64,000 nucleotides of DNA, from the NCBI GenBank assembly GCA_963791945.1, contig CAWBUD010000002.1:4092001-4156000 (forward strand), written 5' to 3'. Shown in pieces: positions 1-7,601 of this stretch. Under the pieces are notes generated by a model. It was not told the DNA's origin and searched no databases. It saw only the letters and a list, made by a program, of their open reading frames with translations. A program made the position numbers and the translations under genes. Numbering within the stretch: position 1 is the stretch's first letter; every line of letters begins with the position of its first letter. The DNA comes from PALSA-1003 sp963791945 (GTDB lineage: Bacteria > Pseudomonadota > Gammaproteobacteria > Burkholderiales > Casimicrobiaceae).

Positions 1-541
1 CGGCCTTGATCCGGCCGACGTTCACGTCGCGGATGATGTCGGGGATCGAGTCGTAGACCTTGATCTCCTTGAAGAGCCCCGAATCCTGGAGCGGCTTCAC
101 GTAGGCGGTGCCGATCTGCGCGCCGACGACCTCGCCCTTGAGATCCTCCAGGCTCTTGTAGTCCTTCGTGTCCTTCGCGGATACGAACAATCCGTCGCCG
201 TAGGTGTAGATCGGGTCGCTGAAGTCGACGACTTCCTGGCGCGGCGCGGTGATGTACATGGCTGCCGCGATGACGTCGATCTTGTTCGCCTGCAGTGCGG
301 CGATCAGCGTGCTGAAGGTCATTGGAGTGACTTCGGGCGTGAAGCCCTGATCCTTGCCGACCTCCTTGATAATGTCGACCATGATCCCGGAGATCTGGTT
401 GGTCTTGGTGTCGAGGAAGGTGAAGGGAATCCCGGTCGGCGTCGAGCCAACGCGCACCACCTGCTGAGCCTCGCTGGCACCGATCAGCCCGAATGCGAGA
501 GCGGCGGCGACGATGACGCGACAGAGCAACTTGGCAACCAT
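1..541 (-). CDS. ABC transporter substrate-binding protein, amino-acid type (family 3), partial
   Basis: The first 180 codons are present and the C-terminus runs off the left edge. The product starts with a signal peptide (hydrophobic VIVAAALAFGLIGASEA). The mature part shows the family 3 binding-protein pattern: VRVGSTPTGIPFTFLD near the N-terminus, then FSTLIAALQANKIDVIAA, RQEVVDFSDPIY and LKGEVVGAQIGTAY. Such proteins are periplasmic and deliver polar amino acids or similar small solutes to an inner-membrane ABC permease. The start is set by a strong AGGAGGG ribosome site about 8 bases before the ATG. Permease and ATPase genes would lie outside the window to the left, so the ligand cannot be judged. 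Confidence 0.85.
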   Translation of the reverse strand, partial: MVAKLLCRVIVAAALAFGLIGASEAQQVVRVGSTPTGIPFTFLDTKTNQISGIMVDIIKEVGKDQGFTPEVTPMTFSTLIAALQANKIDVIAAAMYITAPRQEVVDFSDPIYTYGDGLFVSAKDTKDYKSLEDLKGEVVGAQIGTAYVKPLQDSGLFKEIKVYDSIPDIIRDVNVGRIKA

Positions 542-761
542 GGCGAGATCCCTCCTCAAGGCGACGGCGTGAAGATCGATCTGCCCTCATGCTTCGGCGC
601 GGCACCGTCGTTCCGCCGCCTGGCAGGGTGGGGCGATGATAGGAACCGTGGGGGGGACTGTCAAACGGACGACGGCATAGTCCCAATATGGCAATCGACT
701 TCGCGGGAACGAAGGCGCACCCTTACCGGACAAAGGTCCGTCAATCGTGAAGGAATGACCT

Positions 762-1358
762 GTGACACCGCTCGCGAAACTGCAACTGTCGACCTTGTTA
801 CTCGCCTCGACGGTCGCTCTTGCGGCGACGAGCGCGCACGCCATCGACCTCGTCGTGCACTCGTCGGTGGTCCTGAAAGCCCTGAAGGCGCAGGTCTTCA
901 AGGACAAGGGCCGCTATTACCTGCAGAAACCTGACCGTTGCAATGATCCGTATCTGGAGAATCCCACGGTGTCGTTCAAGCAGGGCCGCGTCTATATCGG
1001 AGCGCACTTTGCCGGACGGATCGGCGCGCTGATCGGGGGCGTATGCCAATCGGCAACCGAGCCCAGCGCGATCACGCTCTCGGGCCGGCCTGTCCTGCGC
1101 TTGCAGGAAGCTGCCCTGGAAGACGTGCGCATTGAAGCCGCGGACAAGCCGATGGTGGCCGCAGCATTGCAAAACCTGATCGGCGGCAAGTCGCTTTCAC
1201 GACTGCACATTGATCTTCTCGAAGCGGTCCGGGTCCTAACGACCCCGGAGAGAACAAGTCCCTACGCAATCGCGGTGCGCGCGCTGAAGCTGGATAACCT
1301 TGTCGTCCAGAACGAGGAGCTTCACGTCACGGTGAACGGCGCGGTTGAAATCCGCTAG
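762..1358 (+). CDS. Exported protein of unknown function
   Basis: A 198-residue protein with a GTG start preceded by GAAGGAA at suitable distance. Residues 1-27 form a classic signal peptide ending in TSAHA, so the mature protein (IDLVVHSSVVL...) is probably periplasmic. There are two cysteines, in RCNDPYLENP and GGVCQSATEP, which could form one disulfide. The remainder is a mixed alpha/beta composition without repeats. I do not recognise a family. It is transcribed divergently from the binding-protein gene to the left, and about 120 bases separate it from the next exported protein. Confidence 0.6.
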   Translation: MTPLAKLQLSTLLLASTVALAATSAHAIDLVVHSSVVLKALKAQVFKDKGRYYLQKPDRCNDPYLENPTVSFKQGRVYIGAHFAGRIGALIGGVCQSATEPSAITLSGRPVLRLQEAALEDVRIEAADKPMVAAALQNLIGGKSLSRLHIDLLEAVRVLTTPERTSPYAIAVRALKLDNLVVQNEELHVTVNGAVEIR

Positions 1359-1477
1359 ATAAGCAGGGTCAGATATTGTAACAATACGCTACGGTTGCGT
1401 TGCGTTATGTTGCGGAACCTGTTAGCGTGGTCGTCAATCGGATGCACCTTGTCCGCGCCACCACGAAGGAGCAAGAC

Positions 1478-2122
1478 ATGGGCAGGTCCAACGTTGTCGC
1501 GCTCGGCAGTCTTGTTGGCGTCGCTCTCGCTCTCGCGCCGCTGTCTTCCGCCTTCGCGGACAATGGATTCCACGGAAATTGGGGTCATGGCAGCCACTGG
1601 GGTGGCGGCCATGGCGGTTACGTGGCTCACGGCTACAGTGGTCACGGCTACGGTGGTCACGGCTGCTACGGCTGTTTCTGGCCGCTCGCCGTGGCGGGTG
1701 CCGTTGTCGGCGCGGTCGTCAACACGGCCGCTGTCGTCGTCTCCGCGCCGTTCGTGGCGCTCAACGCTGTGGCGAACGCGCCTTACTACGCGCCGGCACC
1801 GGCTTACTATGGTCCGCCGGCTGCCCGGTACGACGACGCGCCACCGCCTACCTATTACAACGGCCCCGCGGCGCCCGCCTATTACGCGCCGCCTGCACGC
1901 TATTACAACGGGGCGCCTGCGGCTCCGACCTACTACGGTCCGCCTACAGCCCCGGCGTATTACCGCGCGGCTCCCGCCTATTACGCGCCGCCTGCGCGCT
2001 ATTACGCTCAACCCGCACCTGCGGCTAACTACGAGCCTCGCCCGCCTCAATATGGACCGCCGCCGGATTACTACAACCAGCAAGCGCCGAGCGCTCCGCG
2101 CTACTACGACAATCAGTACTGA
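1478..2122 (+). CDS. Exported Gly/His-rich and Pro/Tyr-rich repeat protein
   Basis: A 214-residue protein. The start at 1478 is chosen because AAGGAG lies 7 bases upstream and a signal peptide follows directly (ALGSLVGVALALAPLSSAFA). Mature residues 1-45 are Gly/His rich (HGSHWGGGHGG). A hydrophobic stretch follows (PLAVAGAVVGAVVNTAAVVV, near residue 65), then a C-terminal half of loose repeats of the type P-A-Y-Y-x-P-P-A-R-Y-Y. This low-complexity layout is typical of small envelope proteins in Beta- and Gammaproteobacteria whose role is not established. The hydrophobic segment might insert in or lie against a membrane. No enzyme motif is seen. Confidence 0.7.
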   Translation: MGRSNVVALGSLVGVALALAPLSSAFADNGFHGNWGHGSHWGGGHGGYVAHGYSGHGYGGHGCYGCFWPLAVAGAVVGAVVNTAAVVVSAPFVALNAVANAPYYAPAPAYYGPPAARYDDAPPPTYYNGPAAPAYYAPPARYYNGAPAAPTYYGPPTAPAYYRAAPAYYAPPARYYAQPAPAANYEPRPPQYGPPPDYYNQQAPSAPRYYDNQY

Positions 2123-2134
2123 TCGCGTCGCCGG

Positions 2135-2851
2135 ATGAGGCGATCGGCCGGGGGCGGTTCGACACCGCGAGCTCGACCTCGTACGACGAAGGCAGCTCGC
2201 GACGGCGCCGCGACGGCTTCAGGCCGCGGAGGTCGCCCTTCGCGGCAGCAAGCGGCGCGACTCGGCGAGAGGATTCTCGACGCCGCAACGCATCTGTTCA
2301 TGTCGCAGGGCTACGGTGCAACGAGCATCGAAGCGGTCGCGCGACGGGCGCGCGTTTCCAAACGCACGTTCTACCATCGCTTCGACGACAAGCCCGCGCT
2401 CTTCGTCGCGGTCGTCCATCGCATCGTCGATGGCCTGCGCCCGCCTGCCGATCTCCCGCTGCTCGCGGGCGACCTTCAGCAGATCCTGCGGCGGCTGGCG
2501 GGGTTGATCCTTTGCGCGGCGCTGTCGCCGCAGGCTATCGCGTTGAATCGAATGATCGTCGCGGAATCGGGGAGATTCCCCAAGCTGGCCGCGATCGTGA
2601 CCGAGCGCGGAGTGACCGAAGAAGCGATCCGGTTCATCGCCGGTGTCCTCGATCGCGAAGCCCGGGCGGGAAAGCTCGCGTTGGACAACCCGACCTTCGC
2701 GGCACAGCAGTTTCTCTACATGATCATCGCGCTGCCGCAGCGCCGGGCCATGGGATTCGGCGCGCCGATGACCTCCGCCGAGATCGATGCCTGGGTGCGC
2801 GACGTCGTGAACCTGTTCCTGAACGGCTGTCGCGGCTGGGTACGCGCGTGA
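2135..2851 (+). CDS. TetR/AcrR family transcriptional regulator
   Basis: A 238-residue protein. After a basic, disordered N-terminus of about 40 residues comes the TetR DNA-binding domain: LGERILDAATHLFMSQGYGATS, then the recognition helix region IEAVARRARVSKRTFYHRF. The C-terminal ligand-binding half resembles the AefR-like group (ITERGVTEEAIRFIAGVLDREARAGKL type). It begins 12 bases after the previous stop with no clear ribosome site, so it may be translated by coupling. Proteins of this family usually repress efflux or lipid genes. No palindrome nearby identifies the target. Confidence 0.9.
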   Translation: MRRSAGGGSTPRARPRTTKAARDGAATASGRGGRPSRQQAARLGERILDAATHLFMSQGYGATSIEAVARRARVSKRTFYHRFDDKPALFVAVVHRIVDGLRPPADLPLLAGDLQQILRRLAGLILCAALSPQAIALNRMIVAESGRFPKLAAIVTERGVTEEAIRFIAGVLDREARAGKLALDNPTFAAQQFLYMIIALPQRRAMGFGAPMTSAEIDAWVRDVVNLFLNGCRGWVRA

Positions 2852-2867
2852 CGGTTGACGGGTCGCC

Positions 2868-3353
2868 TCACGGGATCTCGAGCGTGCCCAACCACTTTTC
2901 GGCCGTAAGTATCGGGCATGAGAGCTGACCGGAAAGCGCGAGCAGGTCGCGATCGCCGGTGACGAGGCACTCTGCCTTTCCTACGACGGCGAGTTGCAGG
3001 AACTGGACATCGACCGGATCGCGGCATGCAGGCGTTCGCGGTGGCTTCCGCGGTATCCGCACGGTCGCGCAATAGGGCAAGTAGTCTGCCAACAACTCAC
3101 GCTGCTCGTCTGCGGCCAGCCTGAACTTCGGGTACGCAAGGGCCCGTACCAACTCGCTCGCAGTGGCGGATGAAACGAGGGGTCGAAAGCGGCCGCCGCG
3201 CCAGGCGTCGCGCACCCCGGCGAGACGGCCTTGCGCGAACACCAATGCCGACAGCCGCAACCGGTCCATGTGGTGGCTGGTTAAGCTGCGTAGGCGACCT
3301 CGCTGTATCGTGTAGTCGGCCAGCACGGCCAGTAGCTCATGATGCCGCTGCAT
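2868..3353 (-). CDS. PIN-domain protein, COG1569-type putative toxin
   Basis: A 161-residue frame whose C-terminal two thirds match PIN nucleases of the COG1569 type: SALVFAQGRLAGVRDAWRGG, ATASELVRALAYPKFRL, RDPVDVQFLQLAVVGKAECLVTGDRDLLAL. The conserved Glu in ASEL and the Asp pairs in RDPVD and TGDRDL are present. The N-terminal LDTN motif that carries the first catalytic Asp is not readable. HHMDRLRLSAL stands in its place, with one residue too few between Asp and SAL. An alternative start is the ATG at 3269 (MDRLRL). No antitoxin frame precedes it. It is convergent with the TetR gene. It may be a decayed or inactive toxin. Confidence 0.65.
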   Translation of the reverse strand: MQRHHELLAVLADYTIQRGRLRSLTSHHMDRLRLSALVFAQGRLAGVRDAWRGGRFRPLVSSATASELVRALAYPKFRLAADEQRELLADYLPYCATVRIPRKPPRTPACRDPVDVQFLQLAVVGKAECLVTGDRDLLALSGQLSCPILTAEKWLGTLEIP

Positions 3354-3360
3354 CGCCGCC

Positions 3361-3366
3361 TATAAT
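3361..3366 (+). promoter_or_regulatory. Possible -10 box (TATAAT)
   Basis: A perfect TATAAT stands 6 bases before the ATG at 3373. No matching -35 hexamer is visible at 17 bases. If used, transcription would start at about the first ATG, implying either a leaderless message or initiation at the in-frame ATG at 3409. Confidence 0.3.
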
Positions 3367-3372
3367 CGCGGC

Positions 3373-4194
3373 ATGGCGCCCGCACTACCGCGATGGCGGC
3401 GTCCCATCATGGAATGGCTCCTCATCATCGCCGTCATCGTGCTCGGCGTGCCCGCGTGGGCTTGGTTCACGCAGGAGCGGATGCTGTTCTTTCCGCAGCC
3501 GGTCGCTTCCACGGCGCACTTGCCGGCGCGCGCTTCGCCGCTCGAGATCGTCGCCGCCGATGGTACGCACCTGCGAGGCTGGATCGTCGACGGAACGGCC
3601 AAGCCGGCGCCTGTCGTCATCTACTTCGGAGGCAACGCCGAAGAAGTCTCATTGACCCTTTTCGACGGTCGCTGGCCGCGCGAATGGTCGATCGTCGGCG
3701 TCAACTATCGCGGTTACGGTGCGAGCGAGGGCAAGCCCGGCGAGCGCGAGCTCACGAGCGACGCGCTGGCGATCTACGATGCGGTGAAGGAACGCAACGC
3801 CGTCGATCCGCGTCGCATCGTCGTGTTCGGACGGAGCCTCGGCACTGCGATCGCGGTCCATCTCGCCGCCGAGCGGCCAGTCGCCGGCGCCGTACTCGTC
3901 TCGCCGTACGACAGCATGACGGCGATCGGCAAATTGCATTACCCGTGGCTGCCGGTGTCGCTATTGCTCCGCCATCGGTTCGAGGCGACGGCCGATGCGA
4001 GGCGGAACCGCATGCCGCTGCTGGCGATCGTCGGCGAATCCGATTTGATCATTCCGCCGGAGCGCTCGCGGGCGCTCTACGACGCGTGGGCCGGTCCGAA
4101 GAGGTGGCAGGCGATTCCGGACGCCGGCCACAACGATCTTGGAGACGCCGACGCGTTCTGGGAAGTGGTCGCGCGTTTTCTTGCAGAGCGCTGA
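3373..4194 (+). CDS. Alpha/beta hydrolase, BEM46/ABHD13-like (COG1073)
   Basis: A 273-residue protein with an N-terminal membrane anchor or signal (MEWLLIIAVIVLGVPAWAW) and an alpha/beta hydrolase fold. The catalytic triad is visible: Ser155 in GRSLG, Asp224 in GESDLIIPP and His253 in AGHNDL. The oxyanion region is YFGGNAEE. Members are serine esterases or thioesterases of mostly unknown substrate, tethered to the inner membrane with the domain facing the periplasm. The second ATG at 3409 would start directly at the anchor and is an equally good start. It ends 1 base before the convergent GDPD gene. Confidence 0.85.
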   Translation: MAPALPRWRRPIMEWLLIIAVIVLGVPAWAWFTQERMLFFPQPVASTAHLPARASPLEIVAADGTHLRGWIVDGTAKPAPVVIYFGGNAEEVSLTLFDGRWPREWSIVGVNYRGYGASEGKPGERELTSDALAIYDAVKERNAVDPRRIVVFGRSLGTAIAVHLAAERPVAGAVLVSPYDSMTAIGKLHYPWLPVSLLLRHRFEATADARRNRMPLLAIVGESDLIIPPERSRALYDAWAGPKRWQAIPDAGHNDLGDADAFWEVVARFLAER

Positions 4195-4195
4195 T

Positions 4196-5173
4196 TCAAG
4201 GCAGCGCCATCTTCTTTTCCGCCATCAGCGCGCGCAATCGATCGGGATAGTCGGTGATGATGCCGTCGACGCCAAGCTCGATGAGCTTGCGCATCTCGGA
4301 AGGGTCGTTGACGGTCCAGGGCAGCACCTTGAGGCCGAGCGTGTGCGCTTCCGTCAGGTCCTTCGGCGTCAGGTTGCGCCAGAACATCGACCATACGCCG
4401 CAGCCTGCCGCCTTCACCGTCGCGGGCAGCGACCCGCCGTGATCGCGCAGCGCGAGGCCGGCGTGCCAGGGCGACGGTCCGCCGTCCGGAGCGCTTACCG
4501 TGTCCATATCCTTCGCCTGGATCGTCAGACACGCGGTCTCGAGCTCGGGCGCGAGACGCTTCACTTCGATCAGCGTTCGCCAGTCGAACGACTGCACGGT
4601 TACGCGCTCGGTCATCGCCGACGTGCGCACCGCGGCGACGACGAGCCGCGCGAACGTCGCAACGTCAGGCGTGTCCGCGCCGCTCGTCGGCGTGATCTTG
4701 GTCTCGATGTTGAACCGCACCGGCTTCGCGCTCGCCTTGCCCAGCGCGAAAAGCTCCGCCAGCTCCGGAAAGCGCTCGCCGTCGGAGGGTCGTTGCTCGG
4801 GAAACTGCCGCGCGTACGCGCTCGCGGGATTGAGACGCCCGATATCGTATCGGCGCAGCTCGGCGAGCGGCAGGGAGTGGATCGGCGGACCCTTCGCGGT
4901 CAGCCAATGGCCGTCCGCATCGCGCACGACATCGGGATTGAGGAACGGCTCGTGCGAGATCACGATCACGCCGTCCTTGGTGACCGCCATGTCGGTCTCG
5001 ATGGTCGTGACGCCGATCTCGATCGCCTTGCGAAAGGCAGCGAGCGTGTTCTCGGGCGCAAGCCCCCGCGTGCCGCGATGGCCTTCGAGGTCGAATGCCG
5101 TCGCGGGAGCAGCTTGAACTGCAAGAAAAAGGATCGCGGCGGCTCGCATCGCCGCGATTGTGCGGTGTCGCAT
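4196..5173 (-). CDS. Glycerophosphodiester phosphodiesterase, exported
   Basis: A 325-residue GDPD-family enzyme that hydrolyses glycerophosphodiesters to sn-glycerol 3-phosphate and an alcohol. After a signal peptide (AAILFLAVQAAPATA) come the family motifs: EGHRGTRGLAPENTLAAF, the metal-binding ETD in IGVTTIETDMAVTKDG, and the catalytic HEP in VISHEPFLNPD. KVLPWTVND and GVDGIITDYPDRL form the C-terminal strands. The size fits periplasmic GlpQ-like enzymes. The start at 5173 has GGAG about 9 bases upstream and lies 19 bases after the preceding gene, so the two are probably cotranscribed. A later start at 5149 is possible. Confidence 0.9.
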   Translation of the reverse strand: MRHRTIAAMRAAAILFLAVQAAPATAFDLEGHRGTRGLAPENTLAAFRKAIEIGVTTIETDMAVTKDGVIVISHEPFLNPDVVRDADGHWLTAKGPPIHSLPLAELRRYDIGRLNPASAYARQFPEQRPSDGERFPELAELFALGKASAKPVRFNIETKITPTSGADTPDVATFARLVVAAVRTSAMTERVTVQSFDWRTLIEVKRLAPELETACLTIQAKDMDTVSAPDGGPSPWHAGLALRDHGGSLPATVKAAGCGVWSMFWRNLTPKDLTEAHTLGLKVLPWTVNDPSEMRKLIELGVDGIITDYPDRLRALMAEKKMALP

Positions 5174-5192
5174 GCGCCGCGCTCCAGCGGCC

Positions 5193-6125
5193 CTAGTGAT
5201 GCGCGCCCCCGCCCTCGTGACGTCCGCCACCTTCGGGCCGGGCGCCACCGCCGCCTCCGGGTCGGCCCTGCGGTCCGCCGGGCCCGCGTTCGACGCGCTC
5301 CTGGTGGATTTGCGGCTGCCCCGCCTGCGTGCGTTCGGCGCGGAATGTGTCGACGTGCTGGCCTTGCGGGCTGCCCTGACCGCGGTTCACGTTGGCCTTA
5401 CGGGTGACGCGCCCATCGGTCTGTGCGTGGCGGCCGTACGCCTGCGGCGTCGCGGTCATCGCCGGCGCCCCGTTGTTGGTCGACGCGAACTGCTCGCGAT
5501 TCGTGCTCGCGAAGCGTTCATGCCGCACCTGGACCGGCGTCGCGCGCTGATGGGCATCGCGTGCAGCAAGGCGCTCTTCGGCTGTCGCAGTGTGAACGAC
5601 CCCGCCCGCGCCGCCGTTGTAGCTGGTGCGAACGTTGTTCTCGATCACCGTGCGGTGGTAGGTGTTGTGGATGCGCGTTACGTCGACACGATTCACGGAG
5701 GTGTTGTAGAAGAAGTGGCCGCGCTCCCAGTACCCGCCGTAGTAACCCGTGCCGAAATAGCCGAACCCATAGTTGATGCCGCCGTAGTAGCCGATGCGCG
5801 GCCCCCAGTAGCCCGGGTGCCAGATGTAGGCGGCGCCGCCCCAGCCCCAGTAACCCGGCGTCCACAGCGCGCCGACGTACGGCGCGAGGACCCAGGTGCC
5901 CGGTACCCAGTAGTAGGTCGCGCCGTTCCAGGCCCAATATCCCGGAGTCCACATGTAGTCCGGACCCGGGGCGAAGGGCTGCGCATACACCGGCAGCGGC
6001 GGCGGGGCGATGTTGACCGACAGGAACACGGCCGCCGTCGACACGGCGGATGCGGCCAGGAGCGCGATACCCAGCGCGAGAGCGCGTATCCGGCGCATTT
6101 TGCGAGAAAGCGTATCTAGGTTCAT
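5193..6125 (-). CDS. WXXGXW (YXWGXW)-repeat envelope protein
   Basis: A 310-residue protein starting at 6125, where GAGGAG precedes the ATG. A signal peptide (ALALGIALLAASAVSTAA) is followed by tandem aromatic repeats: MWTPGYWAWNG, YYWVPGTWV, LWTPGYWGWGG, YIWHPGYWGP. These match the WXXGXW repeat family (PF12779), known from secreted or outer-membrane-associated proteobacterial proteins. The middle is Gly/Tyr rich and the C-terminal third is basic, Gln/Gly/His rich and likely disordered, ending in GGGAHH. The function of the family is not known. It heads a two-gene run with the phosphodiesterase. Confidence 0.85.
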   Translation of the reverse strand: MNLDTLSRKMRRIRALALGIALLAASAVSTAAVFLSVNIAPPPLPVYAQPFAPGPDYMWTPGYWAWNGATYYWVPGTWVLAPYVGALWTPGYWGWGGAAYIWHPGYWGPRIGYYGGINYGFGYFGTGYYGGYWERGHFFYNTSVNRVDVTRIHNTYHRTVIENNVRTSYNGGAGGVVHTATAEERLAARDAHQRATPVQVRHERFASTNREQFASTNNGAPAMTATPQAYGRHAQTDGRVTRKANVNRGQGSPQGQHVDTFRAERTQAGQPQIHQERVERGPGGPQGRPGGGGGARPEGGGRHEGGGAHH

Positions 6126-6458
6126 GTGAGCGATCTCCTCGAACGGTACCGTCGAAAGCTTTGTAGTGAAAATTGACGCTCGCGCGTGCCGAATACGCCA
6201 TGGAACGCACGTGTGGGAACGCGTCCAATACCGACATGGCTCGCACAACCCCAAAGGAACGGATGACGCGGTTCAGGCCGATCGGCGTCGGGTGGCGCAC
6301 CTGCTTATGGTCGAAGCCGCGTTGGAAGATGCCCGCCAGGCCGATCGACCTCGTCGGCTTCGCGGGACTGATCAGCCTTGTTGCGGTCCTTCTGTCCTGT
6401 GCCACGGGCATCGTGTGAGATGCATCGCCATCGTCTCCCGGGGTCTGCACCGGGACGA
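6126..6458. other. Gap with no supported gene
   Basis: These 333 bases hold the upstream region of the WXXGXW gene and then sequence with only short, unconvincing frames on both strands. I see no recognisable promoter, hairpin or RNA gene. It borders a run of gene relics and may itself be decayed coding sequence. Confidence 0.4.
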
Positions 6459-6662
6459 CTAAGGCTCCGGAAACTGCACGCGCCCCGTGGCGATTTCGTA
6501 CACCGCGCCGACGAGCTTCATCTTTCGCTCGGCGGCACGAGACAGATCGGCGAGCTTCTCCTTGGATGCGACGGCAAAGCGCGGCTGGCCCCCGACGAAG
6601 CGCGCGTTGCCTCCTATCAGATGCTGCAGTGCGTCGTCGGTGGTGGTCGGGCGATCGGCCAT
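6459..6662 (-). pseudogene. Beta-carbonic anhydrase relic with the zinc core deleted
   Basis: The 67-residue frame begins like a bacterial beta-carbonic anhydrase (DDALQHLIGGNARFVGG) and ends like one (MKLVGAVYEIATGRVQF). The whole central part is missing, including the CxDSR and HxxC zinc-ligand motifs, so the two ends are joined in frame. A full enzyme has about 200-250 residues. What remains cannot bind zinc or catalyse CO2 hydration. I infer an internal deletion of an ancestral gene. The frame is still open, so a short peptide could be made. Confidence 0.7.
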
Positions 6663-6970
6663 GGCAAGCACTGTAGCGCGGGATCGACCGAGGGGTAATC
6701 ATGCCCGCCCCCATAGAGGGGCGGGCATGGTGGAACAAGTACCCGTGCGCAGGGTCAGCGGCAGAGTGCGCATCTGCGTAGCGTTTATCAAGGTTGCGGG
6801 AGAGCAAAGCAACTTCCAGACCAGCATCCCCCGGAGCGCAGTACCCGGTGCGTCCGAGTACGTTCGGCGACTCGTTGGATACAGAGGGAAAATCGCTAAT
6901 GAGCTAACCTTGGCCGACGGCTTGGAACGGCCGTTGGTAAGCTTGTGCGACACCGCGTTTCGACCGCCAT
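6663..6970. other. Gap with a long perfect hairpin
   Basis: No credible gene. The main structure is an inverted repeat at 6700-6711 and 6718-6729 (arm CATGCCCGCCCC, 6-base loop). It is not followed by a T-run on either strand, so it is not a standard terminator. It could be a cruciform or REP-like element, or a relic of one. Confidence 0.5.
6700..6729. repeat. 12-bp perfect inverted repeat (hairpin)
   Basis: Left arm CATGCCCGCCCC at 6700-6711, loop of six bases, right arm exactly complementary at 6718-6729. It is the most stable hairpin in the decayed 6.1-7.6 kb stretch. Confidence 0.7.
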
Positions 6971-7087
6971 GTGAACGACATTGCGCGTACAACAGTGACG
7001 CTTTGCGTCGCTCTGCTCGGCTGGCTCCCCGCTGCCGAGGGACAGCCGCTTGCCGCGTACCCGTCCCGGCCGATCCGGATCATGCCC
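6971..7087 (+). pseudogene. 5' fragment of a Bug/TctC-type binding-protein gene
   Basis: From the GTG at 6971 the frame encodes a signal peptide (TLCVALLGWLPAAEGQ) followed by AAYPSRPIRI. This is the characteristic mature N-terminus of Bug (TctC) periplasmic binding proteins of tripartite tricarboxylate transporters. After about 37 residues the similarity stops and the frame runs into unrelated sequence. The rest of the gene is missing, so this is a truncated relic. Confidence 0.6.
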
Positions 7088-7145
7088 CGCCGCCGATCAG
7101 CCGGCCACGGTGCCGATCGTGTCGCGCGATACGATCATCGGCTGA

Positions 7146-7529
7146 CGCACGCTCGCCAACGCGATGATCATGGCGGGGCTCAATATCGTGGGCGAGCCCA
7201 GCACGGTGCTGTTCCGCCGTGCGGACCTTGCCGATCGGGCAGCGCAGTACTTCGGGTTCGACGACGTGGCCGGGCACGGGATCATCGACATGGTGACCTG
7301 GGCTGCGCTGCTGCTCAAGGGCGACGGCGTGTACCTGCGGGAGGCGCTGTCGGCGTTCCGCATTCATCCCGCGCAGCGCCAGCACGACCCGGCGAAAGCG
7401 CGGCGCAACATGCAGAGCATCCGCGATCTGCAATCCGCTTGGCTGGGACTGGGTCTGCACCAGGGACTGCGGCCCGATCTGGTGTGGGCGAAGGCGTTTC
7501 CGCCGGCGGATTCGGACTGGCGTGAGTAG
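7146..7529 (+). pseudogene. 3' fragment of a family 2-like glycosyltransferase gene
   Basis: The frame (ATG at 7164, open from 7146) reads NIVGEPSTVLFRRADL, then GIIDMVTWAALLLKGDGVYLREALSAFRIHPAQRQ. This resembles the C-terminal part of GT2-like glycosyltransferases, where a glycine-rich GEPSxVLFR segment is followed by a WLxLLxxGD and FRxHxxQ region. The nucleotide-sugar binding N-terminal domain is absent. It lies about 60 bases after the Bug fragment, which suggests that deletions fused two truncated genes. Confidence 0.5.
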
Positions 7530-7601
7530 CCGCTCCTCGGTTTCGCGGCGCGCGCTGTCGTGCCGCAGGACGTCCGGCCGGAGCCGTGAGCGTCGCGCAG
7601 G

